A stretch of 64,000 bases of DNA from Verminephrobacter eiseniae EF01-2. Its GTDB lineage: Bacteria > Pseudomonadota > Gammaproteobacteria > Burkholderiales > Burkholderiaceae_C. Where the stretch lies: NCBI RefSeq assembly GCF_000015565.1, contig NC_008786.1:2728001-2792000 (forward strand), in the 5' to 3' direction. A program made the position numbers and the translations under genes. Of this stretch, positions 10,308 through 20,652 are shown one piece after another. Each line of letters starts with the position of its first letter. The stretch's first letter is position 1. The notes under the pieces are model-generated. The model was not told the DNA's origin and did no database searches. It saw only the letters and a program-made list of their open reading frames with translations.

Positions 10308-11304
10308 GTAAACTGCCCCGCGGTGAAATAATCCTTTATCCGCGCGGCGATGGTTCGCCGTCCATTGAAGTTCATCTTGAAGGAGACACTGTCTGGCTGA
10401 CCCAAGACCAGATGGCGGATTTATTTGGCAGAGCCAAATCGACGATCAACGAGCACATTAAGAATGTTTTCGCAGAACGTGAGCTGGTTGAAGAACAGGT
10501 CATGAGAAAATTCGGAAATTCCGAATTTTCTACCAAACCAACCAATGTCTACAACCTGGATGTCATCATCTCCGTTGGCTACCGGGTGAAATCGCCGCAA
10601 GGCACCCAGTTTCGCATCTGGGCAACTGAGCGCTTGCGGGAATACCTTGTCAAGGGTTTCGCGATGGACGATGCCCGGCTAAAGAACCTTGGGGGTGGAA
10701 ACTATTGGAAAGAGCTGCTTGACCGCGTTCGTGACATCCGCAGCAGTGAGAAGGTGCTCTATCGGCAAGTGCTTGATCTGTATGCCACCAGCGTAGATTA
10801 CAATGCAAAAAGCGAGGAAAGCACGCTCTTTTTCAAGACAGTGCAAAATAAGTTGCACTATGCAGCCCACGGTCAAACTGCCGCCGAGGTGATCACTGCA
10901 CGAGCAGATGCGGGAAAACCCTTCATGGGGCTACTCTCGTTCAGTGGCAAGCAACCAACAAAAAACGACATCGGCATTGCGAAAAACTATTTGGATGCGG
11001 GCGAGTTGAAACGCTTGAACACCTTGGTTTCAGCTTATTTTGATGCTGCCGAATTCCGTGCACAAAGCCGCACGCCTACCTACATGAAGGACTGGCTCGC
11101 ACACCTTGATCGGCTGATCGTTGCGTTGGAAGCCAAGACGCTCGAAGGACTTGGCAGCGTCAGCCACCAGCAAGCCACCACCCATGCAGAAAACGAGTAT
11201 GCAAAATATCGTGCGCAGTTGGTCACCGAACCTTCCGAAGTCGAAGCAACGTATCTGGAAACGGTGAAACGCGCGCAGCGCAAGATTGAGGGTAAGAAAA
11301 AATC

Positions 11305-11308
<4 letters not shown>
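10304..11308 (+). CDS. rhuM: RhuM-family virulence-type protein inside the hsd operon
   Basis: A 334-residue protein of the RhuM (virulence RhuM / COG3943) family. N-terminal WLTQDQMADLFGRAKSTINEHI resembles a helix-turn-helix, followed by NVYNLDVIISVGYRVKSPQGTQFRIW, the family signature. A basic C-terminal segment ends in RKIEGKKKS. RhuM genes are often found within type I restriction operons; the molecular role is unknown. It overlaps hsdM by 4 bp at its start and hsdS by 4 bp at its end, so it is coexpressed with them. Codon use drifts to lower GC than hsdM, as does hsdS. Confidence 0.88.
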
Positions 11309-12581
<1,273 letters not shown>

Positions 12582-12585
<4 letters not shown>

Positions 12586-15500
12586 GCGAAGACCGCAAAC
12601 CTTTCCGCTATGAGCCGATTGCGCTATCCAACGAGAGCACGGTTGTCGCCGAATTTCAGCCCGATGCGCCGAGCGTGCGCGAGGCCACCTATCAAAGCGA
12701 AGCCGCGTTGGAAAAGGCCTTCATCCAGCAACTTCAACTGCAGGCGTATGACTACCTGACCATCACCTCGGAAGTCGATCTGCTGGCCAATCTGCGTCGC
12801 CAACTGGAAAAGCTCAACAAAATCAGCTTTTCCGATGCCGAGTGGGAGCGATTTTTCACCACCAGCATTGCCGGTGCCAACGACGGCTTCCTCGAAAAAA
12901 CCGCCCGCATTCAAGAAGATCACATTCAAGTCTTGAAGCGCGACGACGGCACCACCAAGAACGTCTACCTGATCGACAAGGCCAACATCCACAACAACGC
13001 CTTGCAGGTGATCAACCAATACGAAACGCCTGTGGGTGAAAACGCGGGGGCGCGTGCGACCTGCTTCGATGTGACCGTGCTGGTCAACGGCCTGCCGATG
13101 GTGCAGGTCGAATTGAAGCGCCGAGGCGTGGATATTCGCGAGGCATTCAATCAGATCAACCGCTACCAGCGCGACAGCTTCTGGGCAGGCTCGGGCCTGT
13201 TCGAGTATGTGCAGCTCTTCGTCATCAGCAATGGCACGCTGACCAAGTACTACAGCAACACCGTGCGCTACGGGCATTTGAACGAGCAACCCGCCCGGCG
13301 TGGAAAAGGCGGCAGCAAGAGCAAGACCTCCAACAGCTTTTCCTTCACCAGCTGGTGGGCCGACGCGAAAAACCAGCCTATCACCGAGCTGATCGGTTTC
13401 ACCAAGACCTTCTTTGCAAAACATTCGCTGCTGAACGTCCTCACCAAATACTGCGTGTTCGATGTGGATCGCAAGCTGCTGGTGATGCGGCCCTACCAGA
13501 TCGTGGCCGCCGAGCGCATCCTGCAACGCATTGCCACCGCCACCAATCACAAACAGTTGGGTACCGTAGCGGCGGGCGGCTACATCTGGCACACCACCGG
13601 CTCTGGCAAAACGCTGACCAGCTTCAAGGCGGCGCAGCTAGCCCGAGGCTTGCCGAATATCGACAAGGTGCTGTTCGTGGTGGATCGCAAGGATCTGGAC
13701 TACCAGACCATGCGCGAGTACGAACGCTTCGAGAAAGGCGCGGCCAACTCGAACACGTCCACTGCGGTGCTGCAACGGCAATTGGAAGACCCGAACGCGC
13801 GCATCATCATCACCACTATTCAGAAGCTTTCCCGCTTCGTCACCAAGAACAAGAAGCACCCGGTGTATGAGGCGCATGTGGTGGTGATCTTCGACGAATG
13901 CCACCGCAGCCAGTTTGGCGACATGCACGCCGAAATCACCCGGGTGTTCCAGCGCTATCACCTGTTTGGCTTTACCGGCACGCCCATCTTTGCCGAGAAC
14001 TCCGGCACCACCGGCGGCCCGCTGCGGTGTACCACTGCGCAGGTCTTTGGCGACAAACTGCACACCTACACCATCGTCGATGCCATCAACGACAAAAACG
14101 TGCTGCCGTTTCGCATCGACTACATCAACACGATCAAGACGCAAGCGACTATCCGCGACAAAAAGGTGTCAGCCATCGACACCGAGCGGGCGCTGTTGGC
14201 ACCGGAGCGCATCACGCAGATCGTGGACTACATCCGCGAGCACTTCGATCAGAAGACCAAGCGCGCCAGCCGCTACTGTCACGACGGCAAGCGCCTCGCA
14301 GGCTTCAATTCGCTGTTCGCCTGCGCCTCCATCGACGCCGCAAAACGCTACTATGCGAAGTTCGCCGAGCAGAAAAAGACGATACCCGAGGCGCAGCGGC
14401 TCAAGGTCGGCCTGATATACAGCTTTGCCGCCAACGAGGAGGAATCCGATGGCATCTTGGGCGAGGAGGAGTTTGAAACCGAGGGACTGGATGCCAGCTC
14501 CCGCGATTTTCTGGATGCCGCCATCCAGGACTACAACGCGCTGTTCGGCACCAGCTTCGACACCAGCGCCGACAAGTTCCAGAACTACTACAAGGACTTG
14601 TCGCAGCGCCTGAAAAAGCGTGAGCTGGATTTGGTGATCGTGGTCAACATGTTCTTGACCGGCTTCGATGCCACCACGCTCAATACCCTGTGGGCGGACA
14701 AGAACCTCAAGGCGCACGGCTTGATTCAGGCGTACTCGCGCACCAACCGTATCCTCAACTCGGTCAAGACCTACGGCAACATCGTCTCTTTCCGCAATCT
14801 GGAGCAAGAAACCAACGACGCGCTCGCCCTGTTCGGCAACAAGGACGCCAAGGGCATCGTGCTGCTGAAGCCTTACGCCGAGTACTACAAGGAGTACGAG
14901 AAGCGGGTCGGGGATCTGGTGGCCGGATTTCCGCTCGGCAAGTCCATCGTCGGCGAGGCGGCACAGAAGGCGTTCATCAAGCTGTTCGGGTCGATCTTGC
15001 GGCTGAAGAACATCCTGACGGCCTTCGACGATTTCTCAGGCCATGAAATCCTCTCCGAGCGCGAGTTTCAGGATTACCAGAGCCTGTACCTGAACCTGTA
15101 CGCCGAATTCCGCAGCACGTCGGAAGCGGAGAAGGAATCGATCAACGACGATGTGGTGTTCGAGATCGAACTCATCAAGCAGGTCGAAATCAACGTCGAT
15201 TACATCCTGCTGTTGGTCGAACAGTACCTGAAGAAGAAAGGCACGGGCGACGACAAGGAAATCCGAGCCACCATAGAGCGCGCCATCAATTCGAGCCCCA
15301 GCCTGCGCAACAAGAAGGACTTGATCGAGTCTTTCGTGGATTCGGTGACTACCAAGACCAAGGTGGACGCGCAATGGCAGTCCTTTGTGGCGACGAAAAA
15401 GACCGAGGAGCTGGAACGCATCATCTCGGAAGAAAACCTCAACGCCGAAGCCACGCGCACCTTCATCGACAACGCCTTCCGCGATGGCAGCATCGCAGCC

Positions 15501-15632
15501 ACCGGCACCGCCGTCACCAAAATCCTGCCGCCTGTGTCGAGGTTCTCCAAGAGCAATGGCCATGCGACCAAAAAGCAAACGGTGCTGGACAAACTCGCCG
15601 CGTTCTTCGAGCGTTATTTTGGGATGGCCTGA
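12582..15632 (+). CDS. hsdR: Type I restriction endonuclease/translocase subunit HsdR
   Basis: A 1016-residue motor and nuclease subunit of typical length. The N-terminal nuclease region ends in QVELKRRG (the ELK part of the PD-(D/E)xK site, residue ~174). The SF2 translocase has Walker A TTGSGKT near residue 340, the DECH box (VVIFDECHRSQFG) near 438, GFTGTPIF as motif III, and late motifs VVNMFLTGFDATTLNTL and QAYSRTNR. It cuts unmethylated DNA after ATP-driven translocation. The ATG overlaps the hsdS stop by 4 bp. No lesion is visible, so the complex could be active whenever hsdS is in frame. Confidence 0.95.
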
Positions 15633-15645
15633 GCGGGGGGATGTG

Positions 15646-15747
15646 ATGATGAGCCAAATCCAAACTATTGATCAGGCCAGGGCTTGTGGGATACAGAAAA
15701 AAACCTTTGATTTGCCTGCGCAATTTTCTCCCGTTTTTTCACCTTGA
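15646..15747 (+). CDS. Small ORF of unknown function after hsdR
   Basis: A 33-codon frame starting ATGATGAGCCAAATC, preceded by a G-rich stretch that might act as a ribosome site, 13 bp after the hsdR stop. There is no recognisable domain. It ends inside the start of an inverted repeat. Chance occurrence is quite possible. Confidence 0.25.
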   Translation: MMSQIQTIDQARACGIQKKTFDLPAQFSPVFSP

Positions 15748-15768
15748 GATTTTCTAATGGAAAATCTC
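15746..15768 (+). terminator. Hairpin downstream of the hsd operon
   Basis: A perfect 9-bp stem GAGATTTTC/GAAAATCTC with a 5-base loop about 115 bp after the hsdR stop. A clear T tract does not follow, so it may be a weak or bidirectional terminator, or a processing site. Confidence 0.45.
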
Positions 15769-16007
15769 GGTTTATTGGCACATGCCCAGGGACTTATGTT
15801 CCGGGCATGTGATCAGACTTCGCCACCGTCAAGGCACGCGGCTGCGAGGGTTTCACGCTGCTGGTGAATGGCACCCGCCGGACGCGCCAAGCGGCCTGGC
15901 CGCAGCCCGGCGGCTTGTGGATACGTTCGGTGGAGGGCGGATTTTCTCCAGTTTGCATGCTGGCCGGCGGGGCTGTGCCGTCAGTTCACCGCCGCCCCAA
16001 CTGTCGC
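15769..16007. other. Gene-free stretch with a 9-bp inverted repeat
   Basis: CACATGCCC (15779-15787) and GGGCATGTG (15803-15811) are perfect inverted arms around a 15-base loop, possibly an operator or terminator. The remainder has coding-like base use on the plus strand (around 15820-15950) but no start, domain or match I recognise; it may be a decayed gene end. Confidence 0.4.
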
Positions 16008-17291
16008 TCAGGCGGCCGGCGCCGTCTCGTTTCGCACCCAGGGCTTGAAGGTCAGCCACAGCAGCAGCCCCGGGATCTGCAGTGCAAGAATGATCCCGAG
16101 CGTATATTGGTAGGCCACCTTGGGATAGGCACCGTTGTCGGGCATCCAGTGGTTGAGAATGCTGCCCATGCCCCATTGGACGACAAAGGCGAGCAGGAAC
16201 ACCAGCAGGTTGAATGCGGTGCTCACACGTCCTGTCAGGTGCACCGGAACGCTCTGGGCAACGATGGCATAGTTCATTGTGGTTGCCGTCCCGAAGAAGC
16301 TGAATCCGACGGCAACCACAAAAGGATCGATGCCGCTGGCGTAGATCATCAGGAACTGGAACAGGGCAAACGCCCAGATGCCGACGCCACAGACCAGAAT
16401 TGGTTTGACGCCGAATTTGCGCAGGTAATCGGTGATCCATCCAAAGGCCAGCGAGCCAGCGACCATGGCCACAGTGCCTGCCAGCAGCACGTTCGCCACA
16501 GCCGTGCGTTCCAGGTGTGCGACATCACGCAGCCAGGGGCCCATCCACAAGCCTTGCACGGCCATGTAGGTTGCATGGGCAAAGATGGAATACAGGCCCA
16601 GTCGCCAGAATGACCAGGAGCTATAGAGCTGCTTGACGGCGGCGGCCATCTCCAGAAACCGGGTTTCCTGCTTCTTGGGATGCTCGGGCACCACCGCAAG
16701 AATCAGCAGACTCACCGCCAGGGTGCAGACCCCCAGCCCGATGAAGGCGCCGCGCCAGTCGGTGTGCTGAAGAATGGCATGCATGGGCGCCGTCGACGCC
16801 ATGGCGCCCATGCCGCCTACCGACAGTAGCACCGCTGTGGAAAGCGGCAGGCGCTCCTGGGGCAGCCACAGCGAGCTGGCCTTGATCGCTGCCATCAATG
16901 AGCCGGCAACACCAAAGCCGATCAGGCCCCGGGCGATGATCAGCTCAGTGAGGCTGTGCGCATAGGAAAACAGGGCCGCGCCAACGGTGGCGATCATCAG
17001 CATCGGCACCTGCACCTTGCGTGGCCCGAAGCGGTCCAGCGCCACGCCCACCGGCAGTTGGGCAGCAGCGAAGGCAAAGAAATAAGCCCCGGTGAGCAGG
17101 CCGATGCTGTCCGCCGCCAGCCCCAGGTCATGCGCCAGATCGGGGTAGACCACGGCATTGACCGTCCGGAAAAAATACGACACGAAGTGCGCCAGCGCAA
17201 AGGGCAGGAGCACCCTGGCCAGTATCAGATTCAGGCTGCTGCGCTCCCCCACAGCAGCCTGCACAGGCTCAACGGACGGTGTATTACTCAA
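16008..17291 (-). CDS. Major facilitator superfamily transporter
   Basis: A 427-residue membrane protein with about 12 hydrophobic segments. It has an MFS loop 2-3 signature of the GVALDRFGPRKVQVP type and a central basic loop near residue 215. The substrate cannot be told from sequence. The best start is TTG 17291: an AAGGAG lies 7-12 bp upstream and no ATG fits the N-terminus. It stands alone between the restriction island and toxin-antitoxin debris, converging on the hsd operon. Confidence 0.85.
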   Translation of the reverse strand: MSNTPSVEPVQAAVGERSSLNLILARVLLPFALAHFVSYFFRTVNAVVYPDLAHDLGLAADSIGLLTGAYFFAFAAAQLPVGVALDRFGPRKVQVPMLMIATVGAALFSYAHSLTELIIARGLIGFGVAGSLMAAIKASSLWLPQERLPLSTAVLLSVGGMGAMASTAPMHAILQHTDWRGAFIGLGVCTLAVSLLILAVVPEHPKKQETRFLEMAAAVKQLYSSWSFWRLGLYSIFAHATYMAVQGLWMGPWLRDVAHLERTAVANVLLAGTVAMVAGSLAFGWITDYLRKFGVKPILVCGVGIWAFALFQFLMIYASGIDPFVVAVGFSFFGTATTMNYAIVAQSVPVHLTGRVSTAFNLLVFLLAFVVQWGMGSILNHWMPDNGAYPKVAYQYTLGIILALQIPGLLLWLTFKPWVRNETAPAA

Positions 17292-17294
17292 AGC

Positions 17295-17805
17295 CTACTC
17301 CTTGTCTTGTTGTGCCTGCCAGGCAGCCGGCTTGCGGTATGGCCGAAGCAGCCGACCAATTTTACCTGCGCAGGAGGTCCGGAACTCGGCGCAGTAGCGC
17401 CCTCGGTCGTCCATCAGCCAAAGCTCGTCAGGCGCGGGGCGCATCTCGGAAAAGCGCATCGGCTCCTTCTTCTTGGCCAGCGAGGGTCTCGGGCGAGTCC
17501 GCCGCCACCAACTCGACAGCCTCCAGGCTGCGCGCGGCCAGCATGAAGTCGGGTGAGTGCACATCCTTGCACGACACCTGGCACTGCGCGACGCGCGGTT
17601 CCAGGCCGTCCAGCCGCTGCAGCAGGCGGCCCAGGTCCGCTGCGGTCAGCGACACCTCGGCAGTGTCCTTGTGCGGCGCGGTGATCTCGGCCCAACTGCG
17701 GCGAAGCATGCTGCGGACTTCATCCGTCACCGGCTTCTTGGGATCCTCTCGCATCAGTTGCGACAGGAAGCCCAAGAAATCGACGCCCTGCTCTTGGCAT
17801 GACAC
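17295..17805 (-). pseudogene. Unrecognised gene, frameshifted
   Basis: Two minus-strand readings join to a plausible single protein. Residues from MSCQEQGVDFLGFLSQLMRE to LVAADSPETLA lie in one frame. Text such as PDELWLMDDRGRYCAEFRT, with a C-terminal basic tail, lies in another frame after about 17490. A one-base indel in that area would connect them. No family was recognised; the acidic, helical first half with paired cysteines looks like a small regulatory or accessory protein. Its stop lies just upstream of the MFS start, so it may once have led that operon. Confidence 0.45.
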
Positions 17806-17953
17806 CGACGAACTTCGCGAGGCTCACCGGGAGGCCAAGGAAGCGTCCACGCAACTTGCGTGAGTCAATGGCCCGTTGGACGCCATGAGCGGCCAAGTCG
17901 CACCGCAAGTATGCTTAAGGTAATACCCTGAGATACTCGAACGGAGGTTGCCA

Positions 17954-18256
17954 ATGCCAATGCCAATGACTGCTGCTGCCATTCGCCCTGTGTCGATCAA
18001 GATCGACGACGACACCAAGGCCCGCGTGAAACGGTTGGCTGTTGCTCGCCAGCGCACGGCTCACTGGCTCATGCACGAGGCGATCACCCAGTACGTCGAG
18101 CGCGAGGAAAAGCGCGAGGCATTCCGGCAGGACACACTCAAGGCATGGCAAGAGTACCGCACCACCGGGCTGCATGTGAGCGCCGACGAAGCCGATGCGT
18201 GGCTGGCCCAGCTCGAACAGGGCAAGGACATCGAGCCACCTGAATGCCACGTCTGA
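17954..18256 (+). CDS. Ribbon-helix-helix antitoxin of a ParDE/RelBE-type pair
   Basis: A 100-residue protein. The N-terminal half (VSIKIDDDTKARVKRLA, TAHWLMHEAITQYVEREE) is a ribbon-helix-helix DNA-binding domain, and the acidic C-terminal half would bind and neutralise the toxin. GGAGG at 17943-17947 favours ATG 17954; repeated ATGCCA codons give alternatives at 17960 and 17966. It overlaps the toxin start by 13 bp, the normal layout in which the antitoxin represses the pair. Because the toxin next door is frameshifted, the antitoxin now appears orphaned. Confidence 0.85.
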   Translation: MPMPMTAAAIRPVSIKIDDDTKARVKRLAVARQRTAHWLMHEAITQYVEREEKREAFRQDTLKAWQEYRTTGLHVSADEADAWLAQLEQGKDIEPPECHV

Positions 18257-18533
18257 TCTGGTCACAGCCGGCGTTGCTCGATGTGCAACGCCTCTATCGC
18301 TTCCTTGCGCCAAAAACATCGACGCCGCCAAACGTGCGGCGAAGGCCATGCGGCAAGGGGTGAAAGTTCTTGGACATCAGCCCGGTATCGGCCGTCCCAT
18401 CGAGGACATGCCCGACAAGTTCCGGGAATGGCTGGTCGATTTCGGCGACAGCGGCTATGTGGTGCGCTACCGCATCGACATGGGCGCCGCCACGATCCTC
18501 GCTGTGCGCCACCAAAAGGAAGTGGGGTTCTGA
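18244..18533 (+). pseudogene. ParE/RelE-family toxin, broken by 1-bp deletion
   Basis: The gene starts MPRLIWSQPALLDVQRLYRFLAPK at ATG 18244, inside the antitoxin end. At the A run 18312-18316 (five A) the frame is lost and soon stops. One more A would restore NIDAAKRAAKAMRQGV, QPGIGRPI, FREWLVDFGDSGYVVRYRID and a normal end at 18533. The restored protein is a RelE/ParE-fold toxin of about 96 residues. A sequencing slip in the short A run cannot be excluded. Confidence 0.8.
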
Positions 18534-18608
18534 TGGGAACACGGTTTGGCCGCCGTGCAGCGAATGGCGCCTTGGAGTACCGCGACAGCCACCCGAGGTG
18601 CGCCTTGT

Positions 18609-18920
18609 TCAGTGGGCCAGTTTGAACGGGTGAACCTGAATGTCGGCATCGGGAAACGAGGCCACCAGTTTCAACTCCCCGCCAAGCGCCTTGACATACT
18701 TGCGCAGTGTGCTGACGTACATATCGTCGCGGTGTTCCAGCTTTGAGACGGCGGCCTGTTCTACGCTCATGGCCTTGGCGACTTCGACCTGCGTCACCTT
18801 CCGGGCCTTGCGCAGTTCTTGGAGTTGCATTTGCACGAGCATGGCTTCGGCGCGTGCAGCAGCACGGGCTTGAGCCTCTGGTGACATCTTGGCGCGCAAC
18901 TCGCTGAATTTCTTGGCCAT
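18609..18920 (-). CDS. XRE-type antitoxin (HigA-like)
   Basis: A 103-residue protein with a helical N-terminus (FSELRAKMSPEAQARA) and a Cro/C1 helix-turn-helix (ELRKARKVTQVEVAKAMSVEQAAVSKLE), then YVSTLRKYVKALGGELKLVASF, the usual ending of HigA2-type antitoxins. The gene before it on the same strand is only the C-terminal part of its toxin, so it is probably an orphan antitoxin, perhaps still binding its promoter or neutralising a related toxin elsewhere. Confidence 0.88.
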   Translation of the reverse strand: MAKKFSELRAKMSPEAQARAAARAEAMLVQMQLQELRKARKVTQVEVAKAMSVEQAAVSKLEHRDDMYVSTLRKYVKALGGELKLVASFPDADIQVHPFKLAH

Positions 18921-19065
18921 TGATCTGCCCTTCCTTTCTCAAAGTCTCGATGTGCGTGTCGTACAGCTTGTCGGCCATCGGCACATGCACGTCGTGCCAG
19001 CGGTCATCACCGGTCTGGTCGCCGCCGAGCAGAAGAATGGCGCAACGGCGAGGGTCGAACGTTGG
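18921..19065 (-). pseudogene. HigB/phage Gp49-like toxin, C-terminal remnant
   Basis: The minus strand reads FDPRRCAILLLGGDQTGDD, then RWHDVHVPMADKLYDTHIET and LRKEGQ, a good match to the last third of HigB-type RelE-fold toxins that precede HigA-type antitoxins. Upstream of the FDPRR stretch a stop is met and the expected ~60 N-terminal residues are absent, replaced by unrelated DNA. The remnant should be inactive. Confidence 0.65.
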
Positions 19066-19099
19066 GCATTATTCCCCCTAAAGTCTATTCCGTCAATTT

Positions 19100-19251
19100 C
19101 ATACTCGGACAAGCACACCAAGCTGCGAGGTGTGCGCCCAGGTCGACGAGGCCCGCGCTGCGCAGATCGGCTGCATGCATCGAGCAAGGACTACGCCCAG
19201 GATATCGATAAGGTCAGTCTGCGCCGCAGCAGACAGTCGATACCGCACCAT
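19100..19251 (-). pseudogene. ParE-type toxin, N-terminal remnant
   Basis: ATG 19251 starts MVRYRLSAAAQTDLIDIL, a typical ParE start, then the sequence loses family resemblance and ends in unrelated text. The ATG overlaps the parD stop (TGATG), the standard layout of a parDE operon. It is truncated at its 3' side, next to the higB remnant. Confidence 0.6.
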
Positions 19252-19640
19252 CAGTTCGCCGCCAATACCCGACTGGCGGCCTGCTGCCCCAATTGCCCCA
19301 CGAAGTCTTCGAGCCGGGTATCGGGGACATCCGTGTAGCGGCCAGCGGCGACATCGGCCTAGTGTCGCGTCACCGATCAGATGTCGTAGGCTGCGCGCAG
19401 CCATCGGAGCGCAGCGCAAGGCGCAGCGCTTGCCCATACCGAGCTGTATTGGCAAGCGATGCAACGCCGCGATGCGCTTCGATGGCCAGCGCAGATCGAC
19501 AGATGATCGGTGACGCGACACTAGCCAGTATGGGCTGCTTCTTGCAGCGCCTTGAGCTTGGCTGCTTCGAGTTGTTCGCGCCGCTCGACCAGACGCAAGC
19601 CTTCGCGCAGCACTTCGCTTGCGTTCTGGTAACGCCCGGA
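19251..19640 (-). pseudogene. ParD-type antitoxin remnant split by MITE-B
   Basis: The part upstream of the element reads SGRYQNASEVLREGLRLVER to ALQEAAHTG. The part after it reads ADVAAGRYTDV, DTRLEDFVGQLGQ and AASRVLAAN, then a stop overlapping parE. The N-terminal ribbon-helix-helix half is missing beyond about 19640. Unlike every other genic copy, the element enters in a frame that stops at once (TAG). Simple removal of 162 bp would still leave TAG at the join, so parD was either already broken or has changed since. Confidence 0.65.
19360..19523 (+). repeat. MITE-B, 164-bp element in parD relic
   Basis: Same length and terminal repeats as the other copies, flanked by TA, but the most diverged inside: the region around 19424-19450 has several changes that weaken the central hairpin. 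It is the only copy not in the open frame of a gene. Confidence 0.92.
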
Positions 19641-19723
19641 TAAAGAGTGTGCAGGTTTTCGGAATAGATGCGGTGCGTTGTGCAAACGGAATAGAGCCCG
19701 ACGACATAGCGGGAATGATCTCA

Positions 19724-20536
19724 CTACAGTTGCGCCATTTCCACGCGCACGACGCTCGGGACATGGCGTCCCAACCAGGGCAACTTCGAGATCGTGGGAC
19801 CGAGCAGGGCTGGAAAGGTGCGGAAGCGCCGGTAAGGCTCTTCGCTTACTCGGGTAATGCGCGGGCTCCAGCTACGCAACAGTGGTGCGATCTCGTGCCG
19901 GTCCAGGCCCCACGGCATCGGCGGCACCTTGTAGTGCGGTGTGCGCCAGAGTCCCTGGACGGTCTTGCGTGAATACCACTTCGGAATCACGTCGAACATC
20001 AGCTGTGCCTCGGACAGGCATTCGGCGATGAGCGTCACCAGGCGGCGCACATCTGCTTCCTCGAAATACATGAACAGGCCCTGAGCGGTAATGAAGACCC
20101 CACGCGACTGATCGACCGTGTCCAGCCATGCGGGGTCGAGTGCGGACACACCCAGGTGCCGGTAGCGTTCGCTGGCCGGCAGATAGCGCTCACGCACCGC
20201 GATGGCCTCCGGCACGTCCACGCCCAGCCAGCGCACCTGACCATCGTCGCAGCGCTGGAACTGGGTTTCCAGTCCGCAGCCAAGTTCAACCACGGTCCCG
20301 CCCGGGTGGGCGGTGAGCCACGGCCGGAGTGCCTCGTCGAACATCGCCGAGCGTGTGGCATGCGACCCGTCGGGACGGCCGAAGTCACGGTCGTAGTCGT
20401 ATGGGATCGACTGGTAGATCCGGGCCGCCTCGGCATCCTGCAGCCAGCCGTCGGGGCGCAAAGCCTCGGTAGCACGGTTGTGGAGCGTCCACAGCATCGT
20501 CTGTGGAACGCCGGTCAATACACTCGCATCGGTCAT
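19724..20536 (-). CDS. SAM-dependent methyltransferase (leucine carboxyl methyltransferase-like)
   Basis: A 270-residue class I methyltransferase. It has an LCMT-type N-terminus with two YQSIPYDYDRDFGRP-like loops, SAM motif I VVELGCGLETQFQRC, acidic motif II WLGVDVPEAI, and GVFITAQGLFMYFEEADVR. Relatives methylate carboxylates or hydroxyls of small molecules and polyketides. ATG 20536 follows GGAGAG. It lies 116 bp downstream of the ligase/synthase gene on the same strand and is probably the last gene of the siderophore operon. No such enzyme is in the classical ybt set, so it may tailor the product; that is inference. Confidence 0.8.
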   Translation of the reverse strand: MTDASVLTGVPQTMLWTLHNRATEALRPDGWLQDAEAARIYQSIPYDYDRDFGRPDGSHATRSAMFDEALRPWLTAHPGGTVVELGCGLETQFQRCDDGQVRWLGVDVPEAIAVRERYLPASERYRHLGVSALDPAWLDTVDQSRGVFITAQGLFMYFEEADVRRLVTLIAECLSEAQLMFDVIPKWYSRKTVQGLWRTPHYKVPPMPWGLDRHEIAPLLRSWSPRITRVSEEPYRRFRTFPALLGPTISKLPWLGRHVPSVVRVEMAQL

Positions 20537-20652
20537 CTGAAGGTCTCTCCAGGCTGGTTGAAAAATGGCCGCCTCTTGGTCTGGCCTCTGCAATGGCATC
20601 TCGCTCGGGCATCTGGCGCTCGACGCGCTCCTGATGCACACGGCAATCCTTC

